DNA of 23,182 bases from JBKPDV01 sp046728075 (GCA_046728075.1 JBKPDV010000024.1:1-23182), one strand, 5' to 3'; counted from the stretch's first letter, positions 14,293-21,994 are shown. The notes: generated by a model not told the origin, from the letters alone. Made by a program: numbers and translations.

Positions 14293-16386
14293 TCAGTTTG
14301 CCGGGGCGACTCCCAGCGCCTTGTAGAGAGCGGCAGCGTCGTACATCGTTCCTTCTTTGATCACCAGGACGACGCGGCGGATGTCGGAGATCCGCGCGGC
14401 CGGATCGCCTTCCACCAGAATCAAATCCGCCACCTTTCCCGGAGCGATCGATCCGGACTGGTCGTCGTGCTTCATGACGCGCGCGGCGCCGAGCGTCGCG
14501 AGCTGAAGAACTTTCGGCGAAGGAATCCCGGCGGTGACGTAATTCTCGAGCTCGCGATGGAGCGCGAAACCCGGAATCGCGTCCGTGCCCGCGACGATGG
14601 TCTGGCCGGCGTCATAGAGCTTCTTCAACATCTTGAGCATTGCGCCAAACGCGTCCCGGTACCGCTGGTCGTTGGCGGGCGTCACGGGCAGACCGCCCCC
14701 GAGGAAGCCGCGGCGAATCTGCGCCGGGAGGCGGCTGGCGACAGACGCCATGTCGGGCGACATCACACCGGGTCTTCCGACGAACATCCCTTCGAACGCC
14801 GTCACGGTGGGATCGAGAACCGTGTGGTGGTCATGGAGGATGCGCAGGAAATTGCGGACGCGTTCCGACTCCAGATCGAGCTCGGCCGCATGCTCGCCGA
14901 CGGCAGTGAACCGCGCGGGCGTGCGCGTGTCGGGAGCGATGTCGAACAGGAAATTCAAGAACCAGAAGTTCGCGTGCTGAACCTCGTCGTAGCCCTTCTC
15001 GATGGCCTGCTCCATCGTTAGAAACGCAGGCACGTGTCCGCTCACCCGCATTCCCGCCTGGTGCGCCGCTGCCGCGATGACGGGAACGAGCTCGGGCTTG
15101 ACCGAGCTGTAGATTTTGATCTGCTCGTAGCCGAGCGACTTGTAACGCGCGACGGCCGCCCTGGCTTCTTCCGGTGTGTCGGCGAACACTTTGGTGGGAC
15201 CCTGGTAAGGACCGCGCCCATCGATAAAGCCCGCCATGAGGACGTGCGGACCGGCAAGAACCCCGGAATCGAACTTCGTGCGCAGATCCTTCAAGTGATC
15301 GATGTCGTTGGCCAGGTCGCGCACCGTCGTGACACCGGCTGCCAGGTGCAACGCGCCGTCATCCCAATCGCCCAGATGCACGTGCATGTCCCACAGGCCG
15401 GGCAGGAGCATCTTTCCCTTCGCGTCCACGACCTCGGCAGCCGCCGGAGATTTCAAGGACCCGTCCGGTCCAACGGCCGAGATACGACCGTTCGCGATCA
15501 ACACCGACATGCCGTCCTTCACAGTCGCCGTCTCGCTGTCGAAGAGCCGGGCGTGTTGAACGAGGAGGGAACCCGCCGTCTTCTTCTGCAGATTCTTCGC
15601 GACTTGCTCGCCGAGTTGCGAGATGCGTGTCTTTTGCGCTTCGAAGAGCCCGGGCCATGCAGCCTCGGCGCCTTCGGGAAACACCGCGGACCAATCGGTC
15701 CCCGCCGCAAAGAAAGTGCGGTCTTCGGACAGCCATATCGGGTTCGGCGCAAAGGAGAGTCCGGTCTCTTCGTAGAGCGTTACCTTCTTCTTCTTGCCGC
15801 CGACGTCGATCGTGCGATCGAGCACGCGTTCGATGCGAGCTTCGCCCTCCGGCAACAGCGGCAGCCGCCCGCCGGGCGCCGCGAGCAAGGCCGCCTCCAT
15901 TTCTCCCGCAAAGTTGGCGTCGATCGGGACGTAGAAGGCCGGGCCGCGGAGATCTTTTTCTCCCTTTTCCGCCTTGTTGGTCCAGGCGGCCTTCCCGTTC
16001 GCCAGCTTGAAATGCTCGTCCACCGGCCCCTTCAGATAGTCGTTTCCCGTGGCGTCAACCTGGGTGGGAATGCCCGCGCGATCGAGGAGCACGCGCGTCG
16101 TAATACTCGGACCGCGTCCGCGATCATTGAAGGCGAAGAACACGTGGTGTGCACCGTCGGGTGTGGTCCACCGAGCCAGCACGCCCGCTTTGTTCCCGGC
16201 GAGCGAGACGGAGTAGCGCACGGCGTCGGCGGGTACCTCGGCCGGTATCTTCACCAGAGAGACCTGCACGTCTTTCGGCGCCGCCTCGGCTTGCTGTGCA
16301 GGGGCGCCGGGCGGAGCGATCATCGCGGCGGTCGTGAGCGCTGCGGCCGTCACGAGCACACCCGCTCGATAGAGTGGAAATCTCAT
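14293..16386 (-). CDS. Secreted amidohydrolase (imidazolonepropionase-like) with long N-terminal domain
   Basis: This is a 697-aa metal-dependent hydrolase with a signal peptide ending near APAQQAEA. Residues of about 35-270 form an extra N-terminal domain without a family that I recognise. The amidohydrolase part follows (SLLVQHARLFDSETATVKDGMSVLIANGRI...). Its metal ligands are visible: His335 and His337 (WDMHVHLGDW), Lys424 (EQIKIYSSVK), His451 (VSGHVPA), His471 (EVQHANFW) and Asp602 (VAGTDAIPG). The C-terminal GSIAPGKVADLILVEGDP is the standard closing strand. Relatives include prolidase-like and other dipeptide-cleaving periplasmic enzymes; the substrate is unknown. The ATG has AGAGGTG six bases upstream. 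It stands alone on its strand. Confidence 0.92.
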   Translation of the reverse strand: MRFPLYRAGVLVTAAALTTAAMIAPPGAPAQQAEAAPKDVQVSLVKIPAEVPADAVRYSVSLAGNKAGVLARWTTPDGAHHVFFAFNDRGRGPSITTRVLLDRAGIPTQVDATGNDYLKGPVDEHFKLANGKAAWTNKAEKGEKDLRGPAFYVPIDANFAGEMEAALLAAPGGRLPLLPEGEARIERVLDRTIDVGGKKKKVTLYEETGLSFAPNPIWLSEDRTFFAAGTDWSAVFPEGAEAAWPGLFEAQKTRISQLGEQVAKNLQKKTAGSLLVQHARLFDSETATVKDGMSVLIANGRISAVGPDGSLKSPAAAEVVDAKGKMLLPGLWDMHVHLGDWDDGALHLAAGVTTVRDLANDIDHLKDLRTKFDSGVLAGPHVLMAGFIDGRGPYQGPTKVFADTPEEARAAVARYKSLGYEQIKIYSSVKPELVPVIAAAAHQAGMRVSGHVPAFLTMEQAIEKGYDEVQHANFWFLNFLFDIAPDTRTPARFTAVGEHAAELDLESERVRNFLRILHDHHTVLDPTVTAFEGMFVGRPGVMSPDMASVASRLPAQIRRGFLGGGLPVTPANDQRYRDAFGAMLKMLKKLYDAGQTIVAGTDAIPGFALHRELENYVTAGIPSPKVLQLATLGAARVMKHDDQSGSIAPGKVADLILVEGDPAARISDIRRVVLVIKEGTMYDAAALYKALGVAPAN

Positions 16387-16480
16387 CGGTTCACCTCTGG
16401 GTCTCGGCCGTCATTGCGGGCAGCCCTTCATTATTAGCTTATTGCCCAATCTCTGCCGCGCGGGGGGAGGGGTCCGTCCA

Positions 16481-16575
16481 GGGGTCAGGCTACAAATATA
16501 GGATAGGGATGCAGGTGGACTGCTACCTCTGGGGTATTCGGGGCGTGCACGAAATGCACATATAGACCCGACCCC
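16481..16575. repeat. REP-like element bounded by inverted GGGGTC(A/G)GG ends
   Basis: GGGGTCAGG at 16481-16489 faces CCCGACCCC at 16567-16575, 95 bp in all. Inside lie the hairpins AGGT/ACCT and GTGCA-CGAAA-TGCAC (16545-16559). The right end, read on the minus strand, runs GGGGTCGGGTCTATATGTGC. GGGGTCAGGTCTATAT-type ends are common on REP-like repeats spread by RAYT transposases; no transposase is present here. It lies just downstream of the DoxX-like gene. Confidence 0.5.
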
Positions 16576-16593
16576 AGCAGGACCTGATTCGCG

Positions 16594-17541
16594 TTAAGCC
16601 CTCGCTACACCTGTCTCCTTGTCCATCGCGTTCGCCAACAGCAGGATGGCTCCGCAGAACAGCAGCGTGTCGAAGAAAAAGTTCAAGGCAACCACGTCTG
16701 TGGGCGCTGCGAGGAGCATCGGCAGGTAAATCCACAGAACCGTGAGCAGAATCGTGAGCCCTAAAGCGGTGGCTGCTATGCGCGTTTTCTTATTCATGAG
16801 CAAGCAGACGCCTGCGACAATCAGAATCACGCCAACGGAATAACCCAAGACAATGCGCCCGGGAATCCACTCGGGCGTGAGTTTCTTGAGCGGAACGCCC
16901 GGCACGTATTCCGGGTGCAGCAGATGCTGCACTCCATAAAATAGCGAAGGAATGCCTACGAAGAATCGCGGAAAGGCGGCCCATGCCGCCGTCGGCTGTG
17001 CGGGCGACGGCTGTATCGGCCCAGTGCTCCGCGGCGACATCGCGAAAGCGAAAGCGCCGCCGCTGAAGGCAAGTTGTCTGAGCGCCAGGGCCCAAAAAAA
17101 CCTGTCGTGTGGGTGTGCAACAACCGCTGGCATGTCCATTACGAATACGAAGATCAACAGCGTCATTCCGACCAGAGCCGCTGCGAGCCGTGCCTGAAAG
17201 AGAACGGCAATACTGAGCGCCGCGCAAAGAAAAGCGGCGCCCACCAGATAGACCCAAAACGTATGCGCGGGAATCCAGCGTGGAACGAGTGCCGCAATAT
17301 TCGCCGTGGCAGTGAAATGCTCGGAACCAAAAACCGCCATCGGAATCGCAAAAAACAGTCGGCCAATCGGCATGATCTTGTCCACGCCGTGTTCCTGCCG
17401 AAGTTCCTCGAGAATCTTGATGAGGCCGATGATGAAAAGCAGCGACGCACAAACATAGATCCAGAATGTCGTCGCCGGTATGCCAAACGGCAGGACAGCC
17501 AGAGGAAGTACTACGACAACGAACTGTTGGAAACAGCACAT
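16594..17541 (-). CDS. DoxX-like integral membrane protein, internally duplicated
   Basis: This is a 315-aa membrane protein with about eight hydrophobic helices. It contains two related units: RLFFAIPMAVFGSEHF...RWIPAHTFWVYLVGAAF, and RFFVGIPSLFYGVQHL...EWIPGRIVLGYSVGV. Each resembles a four-helix DoxX-type domain, so it looks like a fused tandem copy. DoxX proteins are linked to redox and sulfur stress at the membrane. I chose the ATG at 17541, where the hydrophobic sequence begins (MCCFQQFVVVVLPLAVLPFG). The frame is open to 17814, with another ATG at 17700, but that stretch is arginine-rich and unconvincing; none of the starts has a strong ribosome site. The gene is visibly less GC-rich than its neighbours, which hints at separate ancestry. 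Confidence 0.8.
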   Translation of the reverse strand: MCCFQQFVVVVLPLAVLPFGIPATTFWIYVCASLLFIIGLIKILEELRQEHGVDKIMPIGRLFFAIPMAVFGSEHFTATANIAALVPRWIPAHTFWVYLVGAAFLCAALSIAVLFQARLAAALVGMTLLIFVFVMDMPAVVAHPHDRFFWALALRQLAFSGGAFAFAMSPRSTGPIQPSPAQPTAAWAAFPRFFVGIPSLFYGVQHLLHPEYVPGVPLKKLTPEWIPGRIVLGYSVGVILIVAGVCLLMNKKTRIAATALGLTILLTVLWIYLPMLLAAPTDVVALNFFFDTLLFCGAILLLANAMDKETGVARA

Positions 17542-17844
17542 AGCCGTGTTCGTAGACACTCGCTGATTTCGGGAAGGAGATTCGATCACTTCAGGTGACC
17601 GGCGGCGCCGCGGACGGATGGCCGATGTGGCTAGCGTCGTCTCGGCCGTTGATGAGCACAGGGTTACGAGGAGGACCAGTCTCCGAGGTTGTATTCGCAT
17701 TCGGCCGAATTGCTTTCCAAGACATGTGTCTCCCTGACAGGAAAGGGACCCATAACCAAAAAGTGATCGCCGTCGTGCAGTTCTAGGTTCGCGCGGGAAG
17801 TGGTAAATGTGCAATGGCCAGTTGCAGAAGCTCTGATATGACCA
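17542..17844. other. 303-bp gap upstream of the DoxX-like gene
   Basis: No convincing gene is seen. On the minus strand the DoxX frame remains open, and a 44-codon ORF (17725-17591) has AGGGAG five bases before its ATG but an undistinguished composition. There is a small inverted repeat, TCAC-TTCAG-GTGA, near 17588-17600. Like the DoxX gene, the stretch is poorer in GC than the surrounding DNA. Confidence 0.4.
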
Positions 17845-18417
17845 CTAGCGGTAGGGTGAAGGAAGAGTGCCGGACGAGTTGCTCACGTTGTCGACGGTAA
17901 GCGAGACCGGGACACCATGGCGAAGCGTCTGGAGCACAACGCAGGCGCGTTCCGCAGCCGCCGCCAAGCGTCCGGCCTGCTCGCTTGTCGCCCCCTCCTC
18001 GAGCCGCCCACGCAGGCTGCAAGCCATGCGCTGGAATCCAACGGGAGTCTCTCGGTCCACGCCCAGAGTTCCTCGCACATCGACCTCGCCTGTGACTCGG
18101 ACTTCGATATCGCGAATCGGGACACCGAGCCGCGCGGCGAGGATCCTCGTTGTGGTTTCCAGACAGCCTGCCAGCGCCGCGCAGAGGATGTCGCCGGGAT
18201 TGGGAAGGTCGTGGAAGCCGCCGACCGCCTTATGGATCCCGACGCGCCACGGGCCCTCCTCTCCCTGGCCCGCGAGAACCAGGGTGTGGAAGGGATCCAG
18301 TTTTGCGTCGGGGATGGTCCGCGCGCCGTCTCGGATCCAAGCGTCATGGGGGCTGGTGCGGTAGTGCTCGCGGAGTGGTTCTTGCCGCTCGAGAACAAGC
18401 TGCCGATGGTTCGTCAT
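17845..18417 (-). CDS. OsmC family peroxiredoxin-like protein
   Basis: This is a 190-aa OsmC/Ohr-type protein, a cytosolic thiol peroxidase family that reduces organic hydroperoxides. The two catalytic cysteines are present: Cys85 in ALAGCLETTT and Cys159 in ERACVVLQTLRHG. The helix start NPGDILCAALAGC and the strands IEVRVTGEVDVRGTLGV are typical of the OsmC rather than the Ohr branch. A perfect AAGGAGG lies five bases before the ATG. The fused reductase upstream on the same strand might supply electrons, but 186 bp with a relic and a repeat separate them, so cotranscription is not certain. Confidence 0.93.
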   Translation of the reverse strand: MTNHRQLVLERQEPLREHYRTSPHDAWIRDGARTIPDAKLDPFHTLVLAGQGEEGPWRVGIHKAVGGFHDLPNPGDILCAALAGCLETTTRILAARLGVPIRDIEVRVTGEVDVRGTLGVDRETPVGFQRMACSLRGRLEEGATSEQAGRLAAAAERACVVLQTLRHGVPVSLTVDNVSNSSGTLPSPYR

Positions 18418-18446
18418 CTGGTCCTCCTTTCTGATTTCTCCCGGCT

Positions 18447-18545
18447 CTATCGGCCGCTGCCTTCTTCAAAGAGACCTCGCGCGCGGACGCCCACGACCTC
18501 GAGATACTCCGCGTCGGCGATCGGAGGTCCGACGGGATCAGTCTT
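18447..18545 (-). pseudogene. C-terminal relic of a SAM methyltransferase
   Basis: Read on the minus strand, this stretch encodes IADAEYLEVVGVRARGLFEEGSGR followed by a TAG stop (18447-18449). The methyltransferase at 21161-21994 ends in VVDAEYLEVVGIRA, so 10 of 11 residues agree across DAEYLEVVGVR and DAEYLEVVGIR. Upstream of the tail the coding sequence breaks off at a GGGATCAGTCTTGG repeat, and no methyltransferase core is found. It is therefore a remnant about 30 codons long, left between the reductase fusion and the OsmC gene. Confidence 0.6.
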
Positions 18546-18560
18546 GGCATCTGGATGTAT
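18534..18560. repeat. Half copy of the REP-like repeat found at 21091
   Basis: GGGATCAGTCTTGGCAT at 18534-18550 matches GGGGTCAGTCTTGGCAT at 21091-21107 at all but one position, and the likeness fades over the next ten bases. The opposite arm (CCAAGACTG...) is missing, so it cannot form the full hairpin. It abuts the methyltransferase-tail relic. Confidence 0.55.
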
Positions 18561-18603
18561 TTCTTCGTCCTCCTTAGTTGGTCTAGGAGCGGCCAATCGC
18601 CGC

Positions 18604-20352
18604 TCACCTTCCGACGAGGCCGAGCGGCACGATGTCGCGCGATTGTGTCGTCATTCGACGCGGCCTTCGGGCGGCGGAGGCTCGGTCGAGCGCCGCGCCG
18701 GACGCGTCGAGATATTCATGGACGTACTGGACGGCGATCGAGCCCTCGCCGACGGCCGAAGCCACCCGCTTGACGGATCCGGCGCGCACGTCTCCGACGG
18801 CAAAGACGCCCGCCATGCTCGTCTCGAGGCGGCTGGGGACGAGTGAGCCACGGGACGCCCGGCGCACGTTCAGGTCGGCGCCCGTGCGGACGAAGCCGCG
18901 GTCGTCGCGCTCGACAACTCCCGCCAGCCAGTCCGTGTGGGGCTGTGCCCCGATCAGGACGAAGAGCGCGTCGAGTTCGAGCGTCTCCCGAGCCCCGGTT
19001 TCGAGATCGGAGAGGACAATGCGTTCGAGGACGCGGTCTCCGTCGCCGTCCACGATTTCGGTCCGAAGGCGCACCTCGACATTCGGCGTCTGACGGATCT
19101 GCCGGACGAGATAGTCGGACATTCCGGCTTCGAGCGACGGTCCTCGCACGACGAGGGTCACCGTCTTCGCGGCCTTCGCGGCGTGCAGCACGGCCTGGCC
19201 CGCCGCGTTGCCTCCGCCGGCGACGACGACGCGGGTCCCGCTGAGCACGCGTATGTCGCTGATCGGGACGACGTAGAAGACCCCCGCGCCCACGAACCGC
19301 TCAACGCTCGGCACCCCGATGCGGCGGTACCTCGCACCTGTCGCGATGATCACCGAACGAGCCGAAATCTCGACTCCGTTCGACAGCACCAGGATTCGGC
19401 GATTCCCGCGAGCTTCCAGTTTCGTCACGTCGCGTGCGAAGACAAATCTGGCACCGAAGAGCCACGCCTGCTGATAAGCCCTCTGGGCCAGCTCCGCGCC
19501 ACTGATGCCTCGCGGGAACCCGAGATAGTTCCGGATGAGCGCGCTGGTGCCCGCCTGTCCGCCGACGGCCTCTCGCTCGATGACGATGGTACGAAGGCCC
19601 TCGGAGGCGCCGTACACGGCCGCGGCGAGACCCGCCGGTCCGCCGCCGACGACCGCGAGATCGCACTCTCGATCCTTGAGGTTCGATGCCCCGAGGGAGT
19701 CAGAGATCTCCTCGTTCGTCGGATCGACCAGCACGCGGTCGTCGAGAAGGGTGACGACCGGGAGAGTCTTGCCATCGACACGCGCCTGCTCCAGGATCCG
19801 CCGCCCTTCCACGGATTCCGCGACGTAGAAACCGTGCGGGATCCCGCTTCTTTCGAGCAGCGACCGGATTTCATGAGACCGGGGAGAGGGGTCCTCGCCC
19901 ACGACACGGACGAGCTCCATCTTTGGTCCATGGACCCGCGTCCAGTCGGCGAGGAACTCGCCGACGAGTGGATAGAGATGGATCTCCGCGGGCGACCAGG
20001 GCTTGTGCAGATAGTTCTCGATCTGACCGAAGGCGCATCCCCGGAGTATGGTCGGCGCCGCGGTCTGGTCTCCCCAATGGACGAGCAGAGCGCGCTGGGC
20101 GGAGGGATGGATCTCGTGTGCGCGCGCGAGGAGGTCGATGCCGTTCATCTCCGGCATCCACTGGTCTGCGATGACGAGCGCGACCGGTTCGCCCTCCTCT
20201 CGCATCCGAGCCAGCTCGCGAAGCGCTGCGTCTCCCGAGAGCTGAGAGACGACCCGATAATCGCTCCCGTACCGTCTGGCGAGAGCGTCCAGAAGGGCGG
20301 CGAGCTCCGAGGGCTCGTCGTCGACTGCCAGGATCACCGGTCGTTGCGTCAT
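18604..20352 (-). CDS. Fused response regulator / thioredoxin reductase-like flavoprotein
   Basis: This 582-aa protein has three parts. Residues 1-120 are a receiver domain with Asp11/Asp12, phosphoacceptor Asp63 (IADQWMPEMNG) and Lys117 (HKPW). About 144-220 is a glutaredoxin-like domain (MELVRVVGEDPSPRSHEIRSLL) whose usual cysteines are absent. From 229 on is a thioredoxin-reductase-type FAD/NAD(P) module with GGGPAG (236-241), GGQAGTS, AGGGNAAGQ (378-386) and FAVGDVRAGSVKRVASAVGEG. The CATC-type redox pair expected near 361-366 reads VVPISD, so it cannot be a classical thioredoxin reductase. AAGGAG lies six bases before the ATG at 20352; the frame is open to 20586 but that part is intergenic. 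Electron acceptor and partner kinase are unknown. Confidence 0.92.
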   Translation of the reverse strand: MTQRPVILAVDDEPSELAALLDALARRYGSDYRVVSQLSGDAALRELARMREEGEPVALVIADQWMPEMNGIDLLARAHEIHPSAQRALLVHWGDQTAAPTILRGCAFGQIENYLHKPWSPAEIHLYPLVGEFLADWTRVHGPKMELVRVVGEDPSPRSHEIRSLLERSGIPHGFYVAESVEGRRILEQARVDGKTLPVVTLLDDRVLVDPTNEEISDSLGASNLKDRECDLAVVGGGPAGLAAAVYGASEGLRTIVIEREAVGGQAGTSALIRNYLGFPRGISGAELAQRAYQQAWLFGARFVFARDVTKLEARGNRRILVLSNGVEISARSVIIATGARYRRIGVPSVERFVGAGVFYVVPISDIRVLSGTRVVVAGGGNAAGQAVLHAAKAAKTVTLVVRGPSLEAGMSDYLVRQIRQTPNVEVRLRTEIVDGDGDRVLERIVLSDLETGARETLELDALFVLIGAQPHTDWLAGVVERDDRGFVRTGADLNVRRASRGSLVPSRLETSMAGVFAVGDVRAGSVKRVASAVGEGSIAVQYVHEYLDASGAALDRASAARRPRRMTTQSRDIVPLGLVGR

Positions 20353-20388
20353 GTTGTTCTCCTTATTTCGCCGTTGGAGCGAAACCCT

Positions 20389-20455
20389 GGGATCTCCCGC
20401 ATCCCGGCTCGTCGGCACGGTCCCTCCGAAGAGAGCTTGCGACGCGGGAGATCCC
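20389..20455. repeat. Long hairpin between the cupin and reductase-fusion genes
   Basis: GGGATCTCCCGC (20389-20400) is an exact 12-bp inverted copy of GCGGGAGATCCC (20444-20455), with 43 bases between. On the minus-strand transcript the interior contains CTC-TTCG-GAG, a stable UUCG tetraloop. No U-tract follows, so it is less like a terminator than like an mRNA structure between two genes of one transcript, ending about 37 bases before the reductase start. Confidence 0.5.
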
Positions 20456-20497
20456 GGCCTCCAACCATGGTGTTGTGTTTCGGCTTCGCGGCTTTCC

Positions 20498-21010
20498 TCA
20501 CTTCGCCGAAGACGTCTTCGCGTTGCGGGGATCGTCAGCCGGATCGACGTACTTGAACTCGACCGGCCCGATGCCATGAAGCACAATCGTCGTCGCTGCT
20601 TTCGTATATGCGAAGTGGTTAGCGTTTGCGGGCATCAGCCCGAAGCCGCCGATCGCGAGCGGCTGCCCGGCGGAGCGATCGAGGCGGTCGCCCATCCCCA
20701 TGAAGAGCTCCCCGGAAACGACCGTGACGTTCTCGTCGGTGGGATGCGAATGAGCCGGGATTGCGTAGCCGGCGGGGAACTTGAGGCGAACCGAGTAGGG
20801 CTCGGCGGCCATCGGATTGCCGGCGAGGACGACGATCTGCGCGCCCGGAGGAAAGAACGGAGGCGCCGGGCTCCATTTCGCCTCCGCGAGCGTTTGCAGG
20901 ACGTGGCCGTCATGGGCAGGGGCTGCGGCGTCCGGAGAGGCGCCGGAGCCCGCTCGGGCGGAGAGGGCGACCAGACAGAGCGCGACCAAACTCATTCGGA
21001 GAACTTTCAT
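20498..21010 (-). CDS. Exported cupin-domain protein
   Basis: This is a 170-aa single-domain cupin with a signal peptide (MKVLRMSLVALCLVALSARAG), so it probably acts in the periplasm. The core motif IPAHSHPTDENVTVVSGELFMGMG supplies the His, His and Glu of a cupin metal site, with a later His in MPANANHFAY. Proteins of this kind are often annotated as cupin_2 or ChrR-like; the catalytic role is not known. GGGAGG precedes the ATG by six bases. It lies downstream of the methyltransferase and upstream of the reductase fusion on the same strand, with a large hairpin in the gap to the latter. Confidence 0.88.
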   Translation of the reverse strand: MKVLRMSLVALCLVALSARAGSGASPDAAAPAHDGHVLQTLAEAKWSPAPPFFPPGAQIVVLAGNPMAAEPYSVRLKFPAGYAIPAHSHPTDENVTVVSGELFMGMGDRLDRSAGQPLAIGGFGLMPANANHFAYTKAATTIVLHGIGPVEFKYVDPADDPRNAKTSSAK

Positions 21011-21061
21011 GGAAAACCTCCCTTTCGTTTTCTCCGCGCGGCCGGAAATCGGCGGCGCGGC

Positions 21062-21140
21062 GAGTCTGAGAGTCTGATGGCGAGTCTGATGGGGTCAGTC
21101 TTGGCATATGGGTATATGTCGCCGGGCCAAGACTGCCCCC
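21062..21140. repeat. REP-like palindrome preceded by three short direct repeats
   Basis: GGGGTCAGTCTTGG (21091-21104) and CCAAGACTGCCCCC (21127-21140) form 14-bp arms with one mismatch. The 22-base loop contains its own CATAT/ATATG stem (21105-21118). Immediately before it GAGTCTGA occurs three times, at 21062, 21070 and 21082, the last two followed by TGG. The structure lies between the methyltransferase stop and the cupin start, so it could attenuate or stabilise the transcript. It shares its left arm with the half copy at 18534. Confidence 0.6.
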
Positions 21141-21160
21141 CTGCGTCTCCCTGCGAGACC

Positions 21161-21994
21161 TCATGCACGGATGCCTACAACCTCGAGATACTCGGCGTCG
21201 ACGACCGTGCGGGAGCTGTCGCTGGCCTGGTTGTGCGAAGACCACAGGTCGGTCAGCTCGCTGCGGAGCGCCGCTGCCTCGGCTTCCCCGAGCGCGGCGA
21301 AGGCGCGCGTCGACGGACCGTAATGCTCGCGAAAGAACTCCACGACTCCGGCGGGCGGAAACGGATAGTCGAATCGGTAGCACACGCGCGTCAATCGCAG
21401 GTCGGAGAGCCCCTCGCCAAACCGCTCGCGCACGACGCTCTCGTCTCCCCAGAGGACCGGCGAAGGCATGCCCGGAGGCGCGATGAAGCGCGCGAAGATC
21501 TTGAACATCTGTCCGACGAACCCCTCCTTGGTCCAGTTGGCCATGGCGATCGTGCCGCCCGGACGGCACACGCGAAGCATCTCGGCAGCCACCAGTTCGG
21601 GGCGCGGCGCGAACATCGCGCCGTAGATGCTGGCGACCACGTCGAAGCTCGCATCCGCGTAGGGCAGCTCCTCGGCGTCCCCTTCGTCGAAACGCGCGTC
21701 GAGTCCCTCGGAGGCAGCGCGGCCTCGCGCGGCCAGAATGGAGTTGCTGGCGATGTCGATCCCGGTGACCCGGATGCCCCGGCGCGCGGCGATGAGAGCG
21801 AGCTGACCCGAGCCGCAGGCAACGTCGAGCAGCGAGGCTCCGGCCTCGACACCCAACCGATCCAGGAACTCGACCGCGCTCGACTCCATGAATCGGGAGA
21901 AATAGTCGTAGTTGCCGGCCATCCAGGTGGCCTTCAGACGGGTCTTGAGGGCGTCGATGTCCGCGGTCGCGGCGGTGGTGGCTGTGGCGCTCAT
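21161..21994 (-). CDS. Class I SAM-dependent methyltransferase
   Basis: This is a 277-aa Rossmann-fold methyltransferase. Motif I is LLDVACGSGQLAL (55-67), then GIDIAS (78-83), the acidic DEGDAEELPYADASFDVVAS segment, and the post-motif RVCRPGGTIAMANWT. The substrate cannot be inferred; the C-terminal half (FFREHYGPSTRAF) resembles the UbiE/Methyltransf_11-like proteins often found beside AraC regulators. I chose the ATG at 21994 because GGAGG lies eight bases upstream; the frame is open to 22018. It diverges from the AraC-type regulator across 168 bp, so that protein is the likely controller. Its last 11 codons are echoed by the relic at 18447-18545. Confidence 0.92.
   Translation of the reverse strand: MSATATTAATADIDALKTRLKATWMAGNYDYFSRFMESSAVEFLDRLGVEAGASLLDVACGSGQLALIAARRGIRVTGIDIASNSILAARGRAASEGLDARFDEGDAEELPYADASFDVVASIYGAMFAPRPELVAAEMLRVCRPGGTIAMANWTKEGFVGQMFKIFARFIAPPGMPSPVLWGDESVVRERFGEGLSDLRLTRVCYRFDYPFPPAGVVEFFREHYGPSTRAFAALGEAEAAALRSELTDLWSSHNQASDSSRTVVDAEYLEVVGIRA

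Noticed and set aside
17591..17725. 44-codon minus-strand ORF with a good AGGGAG
   Set aside because: Its composition and sequence show no family or structure, and it lies in the untranslated region before the DoxX-like gene; support is too thin.
18344..18607. 87-codon minus-strand ORF between the reductase fusion and OsmC genes
   Set aside because: It runs through the repeat, the methyltransferase relic and into OsmC in the wrong frame.
18937..20556. 539-codon plus-strand ORF opposite the reductase fusion
   Set aside because: It is the antisense shadow of a gene with clear domains; long shadow ORFs are expected in high-GC DNA. The same applies to the ORFs at 20351-22069, 15034-16437, 7311-8363 and 7099-8313.
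20353..20586. 78-residue extension of the reductase fusion
   Set aside because: A perfect AAGGAG before the ATG at 20352 and the hairpin in this stretch show it to be untranslated.
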